From positions 71,840 to 135,839 of the forward strand of contig UQLL01000003.1 of the NCBI GenBank assembly GCA_900541835.1: DNA of 64,000 bases. The letters run 5' to 3'. The DNA comes from an uncultured Porphyromonadaceae bacterium (GTDB lineage: Bacteria; Bacteroidota; Bacteroidia; Bacteroidales; Muribaculaceae). A program made the translations under genes and the position numbers. This document shows, one piece after another, positions 26,172-35,763 of this stretch. The notes beneath the pieces are model-generated. The model made no database searches, was not told where the DNA came from, and saw nothing but the letters and a program-made list of their open reading frames with translations. The first letter of the stretch is position 1, and every line of letters starts with the position of its first letter.

Positions 26172-26202
26172 CGTGTCAGGTTGATTTTCATTATTTCAGG
26201 CA

Positions 26203-26271
26203 CAAAGGTAGTGCATTTCGGGCGGATGTGCAAACGGCGTTTGCACATGTCGGAAACTTTGTCTACATTTG
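26203..26271. promoter_or_regulatory. Symmetric divergent promoters over one perfect palindrome
   Basis: Plus-strand promoter: TTTG at 26240-26243, 20-bp spacer, TACATTTG at 26264-26271. Minus-strand promoter: TTTG (CAAA at 26231-26234), 20-bp spacer, TACCTTTG (26203-26210). Both -33 elements are parts of one perfect inverted repeat, ATGTGCAAACG-G-CGTTTGCACAT (26226-26248). A dimeric regulator bound there would block or activate both the C69 dipeptidase and the GLUG-protein gene at once. Promoter positions are predictions from the consensus. Confidence 0.75.
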
Positions 26272-26315
26272 CGGCGGTTCACTGACCACAATCACCTTAC
26301 CTAACCTATCAAAGT

Positions 26316-29300
26316 ATGAAAAAAATCTTTACCACATTGCTGGCAGCGACGCTGACCGTCTTCGCTGGAGCGGCGCAGACCGTGCAGTGGGGCGACGCGG
26401 CAGCCGAAAAGGCTGCCGGCAAGGGCCTCCGCCAGGCCACAGCCCCGCAGGTCTCGCAACGCGCTTCCGGCGCCCGGCAGGCTGACATCTTGCGTGGCAC
26501 GTCCGTCTCCGAATCCCCCCTGCGCAGCGGCACCGCATCTCTGCCTAAACGCCTTTCGGGCCCGCAGAAGGCCGTCACCGCGGCCGACATGCCCGTCAAT
26601 GCCCTGCAGCTAACCTACAGCTCGACCCGCTTCGAGCTCGCGACACGCGCCGACGTACGCCTCGTCGGCGACAGCATCTTCCTCGACAACTTCTTCGGCT
26701 GGGGCACCACCATCCGCGCCAAGGTGGACCTCGCCACGGGCGACTTCACCATCCTGCGCCAGAAAGTCTACCAGCATTCCGAGTACGGACAGGTCGACCT
26801 CATGGCCTGCGACGTGGAGCAGAACGTCTTCGACCCCAACGGCACCATTCCGGGCCACATCTCCGCCGGAAAAGTGGAAATCGGCTCATGGGTGGCCATC
26901 ATCATCGACGGTGAGTACAAGAACCACGCCATCGGCTACGGCCTCCACAAGAATTCGGACTTCGTGAGCTCCAACGCCACCCTCACAAGCCAGGTGGCCC
27001 AGATCGACACTTCCGGCACTGTCACCGGCACCACCCCGGAGACCACATATCTGTATGTGGAGCAGCCCGGTTCCAACCAGCTGCGCATCTTCAACCTCTC
27101 CGACACGGGCGGCAAGCTCGAGTGCTACCTGCACTCCGACTCCACCTTCTCCATCGCTCCGCAGCAGCTGATGAACAACAGCTACGGCGCCTTCTTCTGC
27201 TACCCTGCCGACTGGCAGCAGGGCGTGTACTGGACCGGCCGCGACATCAAGGGCAGCGTTACCGACAAGACCCTGAACTTCGGCAACTGGGCCATCTACA
27301 CCAACACCGGCAAGTACTACTACCGCCGCTACGTCAGCAGCGAGCTGACACTGTCCGCCGCGCCTTCGTTCCCGCCAGCTTCCACCGGCTGGGCCGGCAC
27401 CGGCACCGCCGACGACCCCTACCAGATCGCCACCGTCGGCGACTTGCTGCTGCTATCCGACCAGGTCAACGGCGCCGACATCCCCGCAGGCGCCAAACGC
27501 GTCAACGTCTTCGAGGGCAAGTACTTCAAGCAGACCAAGGCCATCAACCTCAAGGGCTACATGTTCCCGCCTATCGGCGGCAGCGACGACATGAAGCGCT
27601 TCGCCGGCACCTATGACGGCGACAACAAGACCATATCCTACCTCACCGTCTCCACCGGCAGCAAGGGCTACGCTGCTCTCTTTGGCGCCGTCGACACCGT
27701 GGGCACCATCAAGAACGTCGTGCTGAGCAGCCCCGACGTCTCCTGTGACAACTACTACTACGCCGGCACCGTGGCCGCTTACTCCATGGGCCGCACCGAG
27801 AACTGCCGCGTCACCAACGGCAAGGTGCGCGGCTACCTCATCGCCGGCGGCGTCTGCGGCTCCTCCGGCCCCGCCACCGGTCTGAGCTTCACCGGCACCG
27901 TCGAGGCCGCCTCCAACGTTGGCGGCGTCATCGGCAACATGCGCTTCCCCATCACCAAGTCCAACGCCACCCAGACCACCGTCATCGGCTACGGCGGCAA
28001 CGAGAACTATTCCGTAGGCGGCGTGGTCGGCTACATGACCTCCAGCTCACTGGGCGTCAGCTACGGCGGCTACATCGAGGACTGCTATTTCTCTGGCACC
28101 GTCACCATGCAGCGCTACGCCATGTTCGCCGGTGGCATCGCCGGATGCTCCACCGAGGCCGACATCCGTCGCTGCTTCTCCATAGGCGAGATCAACACCA
28201 CCTCCTCCGTCAGCTCTACCGCCGCCGGCGGCATCGTCGGCGCCATCCAGGGTATCAAGCTCGAAGACTGCTTCTTCGCCGGCAACATGGAAGTGCCGGG
28301 CCAATGGACCGGACCCCTCGCAGGCTACGCCATCAACGTCAAGATGCCCGGCCACCCCGAGAACTCCGAGATCAAGAACTGCTACATCGCCTGCCACTCG
28401 CGCTCCACGTCCAACTATTCCTACACGCCCTACCTGGGCTGGTTCGACACGCGCACTTACGGCTCGGCGCCCGTAATCACCAACTGCCGCGTCGACGCCT
28501 CTCTGCACCCGCGCTTCAACGGCGTGGCCGGCTTCACTTCCCTGGCCGACATGACCTCCGCCACTCCCTGGGATGGCTTCAGCACCGACGTCTGGGAGTT
28601 CAAGGAGGGCGTCTACCCCTCGCTCAAGACCATCGCCGCCAACTCAGCCGCCAACGTAGCCAAGGCCCCGATGCTCTTCACAGGCGACGATAACGTCGAG
28701 AACGTCTCCCGCAACTTCACCCTGCCCACGGCCAACAGCGTGGCCTGGCAGGTCCTCAAGGGCGGCAAGCTCGGCACCGAGGGCCATGGCATCATCATCT
28801 CCGGCACCACCGCCCAGCTCAACGGCTCCATCGCAACCGACACCATCTACGCCTCCAACGGCAAGACTGGCAAGCTCATCAAGTGGCTCGTCGTCAAGTG
28901 CGCCCCCGAAGGAATGTTCGACGGCTCCGGCACGGCCGAAAGCCCATATCTCATCAAGAACAAGGCCGACTTGATGCGCCTGAGCGTGGCCACCACCACC
29001 AACCAGCTCACCTTCGACGGCTCACACTTCCTCGTCACCGCCGACATCGACGTGCAGAAGGACCCCGAGTTCCTCGGCATCAGCAACTGCGCTTCCGCCA
29101 CCTATAAGTTCGGTGGCGTGCTCGACGGCGGCAACCACACCATCCATGGCGTGCGCCTGAGCTATCCCGAGTTCGACGACAACGGTCTCATTATCGGTGG
29201 CAAGACCTCCACGCGCGGCTTCGTAGGCCGCCTCAAGGCCGGCGGCGTCGTCAAGAACCTGCGCATGGGCGCCGACTGCGAGTTCGACTTCTACTCCTCG

Positions 29301-30656
29301 TCGGGCGCCATCGTGGGCGAGAACACCGGCGGCGAGATCATCAACTGCCGCAACTACGCCATCGTCCGCGCACACGCCGGCACCTCCGGCGCCATCTGCG
29401 GCTACAACCGCGCCCCGGGCCGAATCGCCGACTGCTACAACGGCGGCACCGTGCTCGGCGGATACCACTACGTCGGCGGCATCGCCTCCTACAACTACGG
29501 CGTCATCGAGAACTGCCAGAACGACGGACGCGTGGCCTGCGAGCACATCAACGGCCAGTACAACACCTCCAAGCTCGACGGCGTAGGCGGCATCGTCCTG
29601 GCCAACTTCGGCCAGATCTACAACTGCCTCAACACCGGCTCCACCCACGCCATGAACTACTCGGGCGGCATCGAGGGCTGGCACAACACCGCCGACAAGC
29701 AGACCTCCATGTCCGGCTGCCTCAACCTCGGCACCGTCACCTGCGACAACCCGGCATTATCCGGTCAGATCACCGGCCACCAGTACAAGGTGCCCGTAAT
29801 CGAGGGCGTCTACTGGGATGCCCAGATTTCGGCAGAGGTAGGCGCCGGCGACAATGGCCCCATTCCCAACGCCTCCGGCGTCAGGACCTCCTTCCTCACC
29901 TCCGGCAGCCCGGTCGCCGGCCTCGACACCGCCTGCTGGAGCTTCGCCCCGGGCCGCTATCCCATGCTCAAGGCATTCGCCGACGAACCCCTGGCCATGG
30001 CCGCCGCCACAGCCGTGGCCGACTTCGGCCAGAGTGACAGCCACATCGCCGTCAAGCACGACGCCACCCTCTCACAGGCACAGAACCTAACCTGGATCCT
30101 TGCCAAGGGCGACGGTGCCTTCCGCGTCAACGGCAACGTCCTGGAGATGTACGCCGGCACCGAGCACGTCGACACCCTGGTGGCCGCCATGGGCTCATTC
30201 GTGCGCCGCATCCCGCTCCTTTCCACTCCCGATACCCTGGCCGCTCCCGAGCTCGCCGACACTCTGATGATGAACAAGGTCGACTACAAGCTCGCCTTCA
30301 GCCACGCCGTGCCCGGAGTCACCTACGTCTTCACCATCGATGGCACCGCTCCCGTGCCCGGCGCCGCCAACACCTACACCACCGACGGCAACACCACCGT
30401 GCACGTCTCACATGGCGACATCATCCTGCGCGCCATAGCCACGCACCGCAACTACTACCAGTCGCCCGAGATCCGACGCACCTTAGAGTGGGGCGCCGTG
30501 GATGGCATCGACGGCGGATCCGAGGCCATCGGCACCATCTACGTCAACGCCTCCGGCCTGCAGTCAGCCACTCCGTGGCCCGGCGCAGTCAACCTCGTCG
30601 TGACCACCTACGCCGACGGCACCCGTACCGTCCGCAAGCAGACTTTCAACAAGTAA
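26316..30656 (+). CDS. Large GLUG-repeat surface protein with T9SS sorting domain
   Basis: This 1446-residue protein has a signal peptide (MKKIFTTLLAATLTVFAGAAQ) and a low-complexity N-region. There are two beta-helix segments with GLUG-type repeats (about 362-770, opening GTGTADDPYQI; about 868-1190, opening GSGTAESPYLI), containing units such as AGGIAGCSTEADIRRCFSIG. Near 1330-1385 is a chitobiase C-terminal-like domain (FTIDGTAPVPGAAN). The final 50 residues (AIGTIYVNASG...VRKQTFNK) resemble a T9SS CTD. GLUG domains occur in adhesins and IgA-protease-related proteins, so a surface adhesin role is likely. It shares its control region with the C69 dipeptidase gene. Confidence 0.85.
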   Translation: MKKIFTTLLAATLTVFAGAAQTVQWGDAAAEKAAGKGLRQATAPQVSQRASGARQADILRGTSVSESPLRSGTASLPKRLSGPQKAVTAADMPVNALQLTYSSTRFELATRADVRLVGDSIFLDNFFGWGTTIRAKVDLATGDFTILRQKVYQHSEYGQVDLMACDVEQNVFDPNGTIPGHISAGKVEIGSWVAIIIDGEYKNHAIGYGLHKNSDFVSSNATLTSQVAQIDTSGTVTGTTPETTYLYVEQPGSNQLRIFNLSDTGGKLECYLHSDSTFSIAPQQLMNNSYGAFFCYPADWQQGVYWTGRDIKGSVTDKTLNFGNWAIYTNTGKYYYRRYVSSELTLSAAPSFPPASTGWAGTGTADDPYQIATVGDLLLLSDQVNGADIPAGAKRVNVFEGKYFKQTKAINLKGYMFPPIGGSDDMKRFAGTYDGDNKTISYLTVSTGSKGYAALFGAVDTVGTIKNVVLSSPDVSCDNYYYAGTVAAYSMGRTENCRVTNGKVRGYLIAGGVCGSSGPATGLSFTGTVEAASNVGGVIGNMRFPITKSNATQTTVIGYGGNENYSVGGVVGYMTSSSLGVSYGGYIEDCYFSGTVTMQRYAMFAGGIAGCSTEADIRRCFSIGEINTTSSVSSTAAGGIVGAIQGIKLEDCFFAGNMEVPGQWTGPLAGYAINVKMPGHPENSEIKNCYIACHSRSTSNYSYTPYLGWFDTRTYGSAPVITNCRVDASLHPRFNGVAGFTSLADMTSATPWDGFSTDVWEFKEGVYPSLKTIAANSAANVAKAPMLFTGDDNVENVSRNFTLPTANSVAWQVLKGGKLGTEGHGIIISGTTAQLNGSIATDTIYASNGKTGKLIKWLVVKCAPEGMFDGSGTAESPYLIKNKADLMRLSVATTTNQLTFDGSHFLVTADIDVQKDPEFLGISNCASATYKFGGVLDGGNHTIHGVRLSYPEFDDNGLIIGGKTSTRGFVGRLKAGGVVKNLRMGADCEFDFYSSSGAIVGENTGGEIINCRNYAIVRAHAGTSGAICGYNRAPGRIADCYNGGTVLGGYHYVGGIASYNYGVIENCQNDGRVACEHINGQYNTSKLDGVGGIVLANFGQIYNCLNTGSTHAMNYSGGIEGWHNTADKQTSMSGCLNLGTVTCDNPALSGQITGHQYKVPVIEGVYWDAQISAEVGAGDNGPIPNASGVRTSFLTSGSPVAGLDTACWSFAPGRYPMLKAFADEPLAMAAATAVADFGQSDSHIAVKHDATLSQAQNLTWILAKGDGAFRVNGNVLEMYAGTEHVDTLVAAMGSFVRRIPLLSTPDTLAAPELADTLMMNKVDYKLAFSHAVPGVTYVFTIDGTAPVPGAANTYTTDGNTTVHVSHGDIILRAIATHRNYYQSPEIRRTLEWGAVDGIDGGSEAIGTIYVNASGLQSATPWPGAVNLVVTTYADGTRTVRKQTFNK

Positions 30657-30669
30657 TCCCCAGGCTCCC

Positions 30670-30713
30670 AATAGAAAGGAGGTGCGCCGTTTCTGGCGCA
30701 CCTCCTTTCTATT
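30670..30713. terminator. Bidirectional terminator, 19-bp perfect stem
   Basis: AATAGAAAGGAGGTGCGCC pairs perfectly with GGCGCACCTCCTTTCTATT across a 6-base loop. It lies between the convergent GLUG-protein and rubrerythrin genes and could serve both. Confidence 0.8.
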
Positions 30714-30781
30714 GGTGTCTATGAGGCTCTCAAAAAGCCGTCCCCTTTGCAATTGGCACCCGCTTCAGCGCGGCGCTTGCA

Positions 30782-31327
30782 TCAATAGTTTTCCTTATTA
30801 ATCTCGAAGAAAGACTGCGGATGGTTGCAGACGGGGCATACCTTGGGTGCTTCCTTTCCGAAGTGGATGTGGCCGCAGTTGAGGCAGAGCCACATGCGGT
30901 CTCCGTCGCGCGAGAAGACGATGCCCTCCTTGATGTTCTCCAGCAGCTTGCGGTAGCGCTCCTCGTGGTGCTTCTCGATGGCGGCCACGCCGCGCATCTT
31001 GAAGGCGATCTCGGTGAAGCCCTCTTCCTCGGCCTCGCGGGCCATGCGGTCGTACATGTCTGTCCACTCGTAGTTCTCGCCGCTGGCGGCCTCTTCCAGG
31101 TTGGTGGCCGTGTCGGAGATGTCGCCGCCGTGCAGGTACTTGTACCACAGCTTGGCGTGCTCCTTCTCGTTGCCGGCCGTTTCCTCGAAGATCCGGGCGA
31201 TCTGCTCGTAGCCGTCCTTGCGGGCCTTGGAGGCGAAGTAGGTGTATTTGTTGCGTGCCATGGACTCGCCGGCGAAGGCTTCCAGCAGGTTCTTCTCCGT
31301 CTTGGTTCCTTTCAGTGATTTTGACAT
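30782..31327 (-). CDS. rbr: Rubrerythrin
   Basis: This 181-residue cytoplasmic peroxide-reducing protein has a diiron ferritin-like domain with Glu21, E54-X2-H57 and E118-X2-H121. A C-terminal rubredoxin-like domain carries Cys148-X2-Cys151 and Cys164-X2-Cys167 for one Fe. It reduces H2O2 in anaerobes using NAD(P)H-derived electrons. Length and motifs match canonical rubrerythrin. It is monocistronic by context, with a strong terminator downstream. Confidence 0.97.
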   Translation of the reverse strand: MSKSLKGTKTEKNLLEAFAGESMARNKYTYFASKARKDGYEQIARIFEETAGNEKEHAKLWYKYLHGGDISDTATNLEEAASGENYEWTDMYDRMAREAEEEGFTEIAFKMRGVAAIEKHHEERYRKLLENIKEGIVFSRDGDRMWLCLNCGHIHFGKEAPKVCPVCNHPQSFFEINKENY

Positions 31328-31810
31328 AGATATAGAATGATTTGTTTTGATGCTTTACACGTTAACGGCGCGTACGAGCTGACTCCGGCGCCGGGGCGTT
31401 CGCTCCATTTCTGTTTAACGACTCTCCGCCTGATTTGGTTCACCGCCATCGCTACATTCTGATTTATCGTCAGTCCTCCCGGCCTGTAGCGGCGTCTCCT
31501 CTTTTGGCCCTATTGCTCCTTCATTCTGAGGTTTTATATGGCTTAATAGTTAATAAACATATAAAAAGGTTAAATTATAGTTAAAACCATGTTTTATAAC
31601 ATAGTTTTAGAACCACTTTACGCGTTTATGTATTAACTTTGCAGTGAGTTTTTCATGGTATTAGATTTTAAGGTTAATTGAGATTGGTTGTCGTGATGAC
31701 AATCAATTTTTTTGTGCCGTGCCGAGTCCGCTTTTTCGGTCCGGCTTTTTTTGTGGCGGGAGATGCGGAACAAATCGCCGCCGGGGTGTTACACTATAGT
31801 GAAAGCACCC
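31328..31810. other. Intergenic region between divergent rbr and a barrel protein gene
   Basis: No gene is supported in this stretch. An AT-rich core (about 31540-31640) contains TAACTTTG at 31634-31641, a candidate -7 element for the plus-strand gene at 31817, implying a leader of about 165 bases. No clear promoter for rbr or riboswitch was recognised. Confidence 0.5.
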
Positions 31811-31816
31811 ATGCGT

Positions 31817-32644
31817 ATGAAAAGAACGATATTGGCCGCCTTGCTGGCGGCATTCATATCCCCCGCCCCGGCGCAGACCGCGCCGGAGGTCTCACAGGCG
31901 CCTGCCATTGTCTCGTCCGTCGATGCCGTCGCGTCCGCCGACACCCTCGTCGCCCCTTACCAGGTCACTATCGAGGATGCCACGCTGCCCGACAGCGTGC
32001 GGTGGGTCAGCTCCCCCTGGAGCTATGGCCTGTTCATCGGTACCGGGCCGCGCTGGACCGCCGGACGTCTCAACCAGTACTTCTCCTGGGCCTGGGACTT
32101 CACCATCGGTGGCAAACTGGCCTTCAACCGCTGGTACCTCGAGGCATCCGTCTCCTTCGCCTCGCCGACACTCAAGAAGCCGCGTATGACAACTGCCGGA
32201 GACCCGGACACCAAGTTCCGAGCAAATGTCAAGAACGCCAACTACACTGCCTGGGGTTTTAACGTCGGCTATGCGGTGTACGATGCTGAACATTTTGATG
32301 TTATTCCCTTTGTAGGTGGCAAATGGACAAGCTATTCGTGGACTTCCAGGCCTGTCGAAATCGACGAAAATGGCTCTGAGGTCATGACAATGCCTCAGCA
32401 GAAGATGAAAGTGAAAGATTTTAATATAGATTTTGGTGTCAACTTCGACTGGCATTTTGCAAGCATGATTGTTGGCGCGGACGGCAAGCGACAAAGCCTC
32501 ACCTCCTCGCTGCGACTGACGCCCTACGCCGTCCGCGGTGTATATTCCTCGCACCAGGGAGGCTTTTCCGGCTGGCAGCTCGGCTTCATGATAGCATATT
32601 CTGCCACCGCCCGTAAGCTCAAGCCTATCTATATGCCGGATTAA
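31817..32644 (+). CDS. Putative outer-membrane beta-barrel protein
   Basis: This 275-residue protein starts at 31817 (or two codons earlier, 31811) with signal peptide MKRTILAALLAAFISPAPAQ. The rest alternates hydrophobic and polar residues with aromatic ends (WSYGLFIGTGPRWTAG, WYLEASVSFASP, WGFNVGYAVY), as in small Bacteroidota barrels. No lipobox is present. It resembles DUF3575-type outer-membrane proteins in style, but the family is not certain. The central part of the gene (32200-32480) is less GC-rich than its ends. Confidence 0.7.
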   Translation: MKRTILAALLAAFISPAPAQTAPEVSQAPAIVSSVDAVASADTLVAPYQVTIEDATLPDSVRWVSSPWSYGLFIGTGPRWTAGRLNQYFSWAWDFTIGGKLAFNRWYLEASVSFASPTLKKPRMTTAGDPDTKFRANVKNANYTAWGFNVGYAVYDAEHFDVIPFVGGKWTSYSWTSRPVEIDENGSEVMTMPQQKMKVKDFNIDFGVNFDWHFASMIVGADGKRQSLTSSLRLTPYAVRGVYSSHQGGFSGWQLGFMIAYSATARKLKPIYMPD

Positions 32645-32822
32645 CCCTTGCCTTTTATGGCACTTACAAGCATATTGGGGGAATATTGATGCGTGGCGAT
32701 GCTAAATTGCTGAATCGGCTATCGATGTATCTGGGCAATCTGAATTTTACTCAGAAACATATGATATTTATATGAATTATAGGGTGGCAAGTGTTAAAAT
32801 CAAAAAATAATTTAATAAATTG

Positions 32823-32854
32823 TTGTGTGAACGAAAAAATATTTTTACCTTTGT
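32823..32854 (+). promoter_or_regulatory. Predicted promoter of the small lipoprotein gene
   Basis: GTTG (32823-32826), a 20-bp spacer and TACCTTTG (32847-32854) fit the Bacteroidota consensus. It sits 43 bases before the ATG at 32897. Confidence 0.55.
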
Positions 32855-32896
32855 GGCGCCGGATAATCATGTTCGGTTCCACTTAAAATCAACATC

Positions 32897-33103
32897 ATGA
32901 CAAAAGCTTCAAAGTGGGGCTTGACGGTGCTGCTGATGCTGCTGATGGCGGCCTGCAGCTCGGAGATGCCCCTTCCGGGCGACCCGGCCGCGAACTCCGT
33001 GGTCGCACCGAGGAACCTTCTGCCACTGCAACAGGTTCCTCGGCGAATCGGGGCGATGTGGGCCTCCCTGCCACGTCAGACCCTCACACGTGCCGGTGAT
33101 TAG
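32897..33103 (+). CDS. Short lipoprotein ORF, possibly a truncated gene
   Basis: The 68-residue product has a clear lipoprotein signal (lipobox MAAC, Cys20), but after residue 40 the sequence is unremarkable (PLQQVPRRIGAMWASLPRQ). A perfect 10-bp inverted repeat (CGAGGAACCT / AGGTTCCTCG, 33009-33018 and 33033-33042) lies inside its 3' half. The combination of promoter, signal peptide and abrupt end suggests either a small expressed lipoprotein or the 5' stump of a larger gene. The next gene, also a lipoprotein, begins 115 bases on. Confidence 0.5.
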   Translation: MTKASKWGLTVLLMLLMAACSSEMPLPGDPAANSVVAPRNLLPLQQVPRRIGAMWASLPRQTLTRAGD

Positions 33104-33218
33104 CCGGTAGTCGACTTCAGGTTCCCCGGCGAAGAAAACGAACAGACAGTATCCAAAGAATCGTATTGCCATAAGACCAAGATCGTAACAGGCATACGCC
33201 CACAATAAATCCAAGCCT

Positions 33219-34127
33219 ATGAAAACAAAGAATTTACTGCCGCTGGCTGCAGCCGTCATGCTGTTCGGCCTGACGGTGATGCTGCAGGCCTGCAGCGACG
33301 AATCGGACGACCCCACTCCCGCAGGATGGATCTATTGGGACGACGATCCGGATCCCAATGACACCACCCTCGTCAGGGACTACCTGATATTCGACGGGTT
33401 CTTCATGGTAAAACCGAACCTGGTCTACGACTACCGCTGCATCCAGGTCTTTCCGGACAGATGCTCCTCGGTGTGGCGCTCTTGTTCTGATACCATTCCA
33501 GGCTACGCCGAATTAATCAGGTATGATACAGTCCGATGTTCCAGGAAGAAGCTCTTCAACATGGTCGCAGAGCATAACGGCGATACGAGTTTCAGCAGCA
33601 GTGTGGCCCACTACGACGTCGTGAAGCAGAACCAATGGCTGCGTGTGGGAATAATGCTGGAAGACGTGATTGACATACAGGTGACGGCAGTAGACGATTA
33701 CGACGCCGCGCATCTCGCCGGATCCTCCCTGACGGAGATGGCACACGTGTCTTATTGCACCGTCTATCCATTCGTGCGCAATGGCTACGTATTCGACCAA
33801 TGGTCGACCGGTGCGGGCTTCTACCCGGCTTGCTTCGAGTCTGCCATGGCGACCGACGATGACATACGCTCCTGCTTCCACGCGAATCCGGCGGAGGGCC
33901 ACGCCATGAGGGAGCTCATGCACAACTGCCTCGCCTCGGAAATCCCCTCCGCCCCCCTCAGAATGGTGCAGGGCACGTGGGGCTTCTGGCTGTCGCTTGA
34001 CTCAATGCCGGACCGGGAGTGCACCGTGGAGGTGTCCATTACCGTCCAGCTGCCGGGCGGTGAATATTCGGCACGCACCCTCAGCCAGACCTACAAAGTA
34101 GGTCCGATGGCCCGCATAATCGAATAA
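33219..34127 (+). CDS. Hypothetical lipoprotein
   Basis: This 302-residue protein has lipobox LQAC (Cys25). It has an acidic stretch just after (DESDDPTP, DDDPDPNDTT), then a domain with many cysteines (RCIQVFPDRCSSVWRSC) and repeated aromatic residues. The acidic run after the lipid-bearing Cys is reminiscent of the lipoprotein export signal used for surface exposure in Bacteroidota. No characterised family was recognised. A strong terminator follows, so it is probably the last gene of its unit. Confidence 0.75.
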   Translation: MKTKNLLPLAAAVMLFGLTVMLQACSDESDDPTPAGWIYWDDDPDPNDTTLVRDYLIFDGFFMVKPNLVYDYRCIQVFPDRCSSVWRSCSDTIPGYAELIRYDTVRCSRKKLFNMVAEHNGDTSFSSSVAHYDVVKQNQWLRVGIMLEDVIDIQVTAVDDYDAAHLAGSSLTEMAHVSYCTVYPFVRNGYVFDQWSTGAGFYPACFESAMATDDDIRSCFHANPAEGHAMRELMHNCLASEIPSAPLRMVQGTWGFWLSLDSMPDRECTVEVSITVQLPGGEYSARTLSQTYKVGPMARIIE

Positions 34128-34149
34128 TAATTCCTCAGCCCATCAAAAA

Positions 34150-34186
34150 GGTTCCCCCGGCCGGCGTCACGCCGGCCGGGGGAACC
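34150..34186 (+). terminator. Terminator with a 17-bp perfect stem
   Basis: GGTTCCCCCGGCCGGCG pairs with CGCCGGCCGGGGGAACC around a 3-base loop, 22 bases after the lipoprotein stop. No long T-run follows. Confidence 0.7.
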
Positions 34187-34335
34187 TGTGTCTTCCGTTA
34201 GGTCAGATGGCAGATTAAGGGAAGGGGAGGGAAGGACGCCGTGCGAGCCTCCCCGGTTATAGGCGCTAAATTAGGGGCACATCGTACCGTATGTGCAAAT
34301 TTTCGTCAAAAAATCCTCATAGTCGGGTCGCAGGA

Positions 34336-34367
34336 CTTGAAAAGTCGGCAATAATGTCGTATCTTTG
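34336..34367 (+). promoter_or_regulatory. Predicted promoter of the DUF4836/ABC unit
   Basis: CTTG (34336-34339), a 20-bp spacer and TATCTTTG (34360-34367) lie 19 bases before the ATG at 34387. The longer frame from 34291 starts upstream of this promoter and is therefore unlikely. Confidence 0.6.
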
Positions 34368-34386
34368 CGCAAAATATCCGATATCA

Positions 34387-35748
34387 ATGAAGAAATTACT
34401 GACTCTGGCCACGATGGTGGCCCTGCTGCTGGGCCTCGCGTCCTGCTCTTCGGGCGGCGACGCCCGTGAACTTCTCGGCAATGTGCCCGAAAAGGCGCAG
34501 GCTGTGGTTGTACTCAACATCGACAAGATGATCAGCGACGCCGACCTCCAGACCGACGGCGACAAGGTCGAGCTCAGCCGCCAGCTCAAGCAGCTCACCG
34601 CCGACGCCGACGTCAATCCCCTCGACCTGCTCTCCAAGGGCGCCATCCGCCATACGGCTGCCGTCTTCTTCGCCGTTGACAACGAGCCATTCCTCACCGG
34701 CTTCATCGCCGATGAGAAGGCCTTCGTCCGCTTCTTCGAGGACGCCTGGGAGGACAGCTTCGGCACCGAGTCCGGCATGCAGGTCCTCTCCAAGGGCAAT
34801 AACGCCATCGCCATCGTCGACGACCGTTTTTGGCTCACCACCCCTGCCGGCCTTGACAACGTCAGGAAGTACATGGACCTCGACACCGACCGCTCCTTCG
34901 CCGGCACCGGCCTGGCGGACGAGCTTTCCTCCGCCGACCGGGACATAGCCGGCTGCGTCAACATTTCCGATATGCTCGAACTGGCGCAGGCCATGGGTTC
35001 ACGTAGCGACGCCGCAAGCATCCGGCAGCTCGCCGCCGTGCTCGACAAGGCCGAGTACGCCACCTTCAACTGCCGCTTCGAGAAGGGCCAGATCCTGGCC
35101 GAGGCCTTCGTGTATGACAAGAAGTTCGAGCGCATCGCCGACGATGGCTCCTACTTCACCAAGATCAACAAGGGTACGCTGGACTGCATGAAGGGCAGCT
35201 TCGACATGGTGATGGCCGTGGGCATCTCCTCCAAGCTCGCCGGCCAGCTCGGCGCTCTCGCCTCCATGGCCACCGGCGCCAGCGTGCCCGGCATCGACGC
35301 CATCGACGGCACAGTGGCCTTCGCCTGCAACCCCACCGAGACCCTCGGCAGCGGCATGCCCGCCGCCATGGCAGCCGTCAAGATGAAGAACGCCCAGGAC
35401 GCACAGCAGCTTGGCTCGTTCCTCAAGGAAGGCATGGGCACCGGCATCGGCGTCTCCATGAAGGGCTCCACGCTGCTGCTCCGCACCCGCGACTTCGACG
35501 GCAAGCTAACCGCCGGCGAATGCCTGGCAGACCTCAACGGCGCTTACTTCGGCTACGCCATCGCTCCATCCCTCCTCAAGAAGACCCTGCCCAACAACAC
35601 CATCCCCTTCAAGGGCGCTTCCTTCACCCTCAGTCCCGACAACGGCTCCTTCAAGATGGAGATGAAGGTCCTCACCGGCTCCGACAAAAACTCCCTGGCA
35701 ACCATCATCTCCCTGCTGGCCGCCATGCAGAAGGAAAACCGCTTATAA
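34387..35748 (+). CDS. DUF4836-like lipoprotein (first copy)
   Basis: This 453-residue protein has lipobox LASC (Cys20) and follows the pattern of Bacteroidota DUF4836 proteins: LLGNVPEKAQAVVVLNIDK after the signal, then ITNSWLT-like FWLTTPAGLDNV and a C-terminal FTLSPDNGSFKMEMKV. The function is unknown. A paralogue follows at 35859 and an ABC transporter is coupled to that, so these lipoproteins may be exported by, or serve as partners of, the transporter. Family assignment rests on sequence style and length. Confidence 0.7.
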   Translation: MKKLLTLATMVALLLGLASCSSGGDARELLGNVPEKAQAVVVLNIDKMISDADLQTDGDKVELSRQLKQLTADADVNPLDLLSKGAIRHTAAVFFAVDNEPFLTGFIADEKAFVRFFEDAWEDSFGTESGMQVLSKGNNAIAIVDDRFWLTTPAGLDNVRKYMDLDTDRSFAGTGLADELSSADRDIAGCVNISDMLELAQAMGSRSDAASIRQLAAVLDKAEYATFNCRFEKGQILAEAFVYDKKFERIADDGSYFTKINKGTLDCMKGSFDMVMAVGISSKLAGQLGALASMATGASVPGIDAIDGTVAFACNPTETLGSGMPAAMAAVKMKNAQDAQQLGSFLKEGMGTGIGVSMKGSTLLLRTRDFDGKLTAGECLADLNGAYFGYAIAPSLLKKTLPNNTIPFKGASFTLSPDNGSFKMEMKVLTGSDKNSLATIISLLAAMQKENRL

Positions 35749-35763
35749 CGCCGAGGCGTTATA

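Noticed and set aside
24531..26285. 584-residue plus-strand open frame opposite the C69 dipeptidase
   Set aside because: The dipeptidase has a signal peptide, nucleophile and family motifs; the opposite frame has none.
30670..30713. Riboswitch or small RNA at the GLUG/rubrerythrin boundary
   Set aside because: The perfect stem between convergent stops is explained by a bidirectional terminator.
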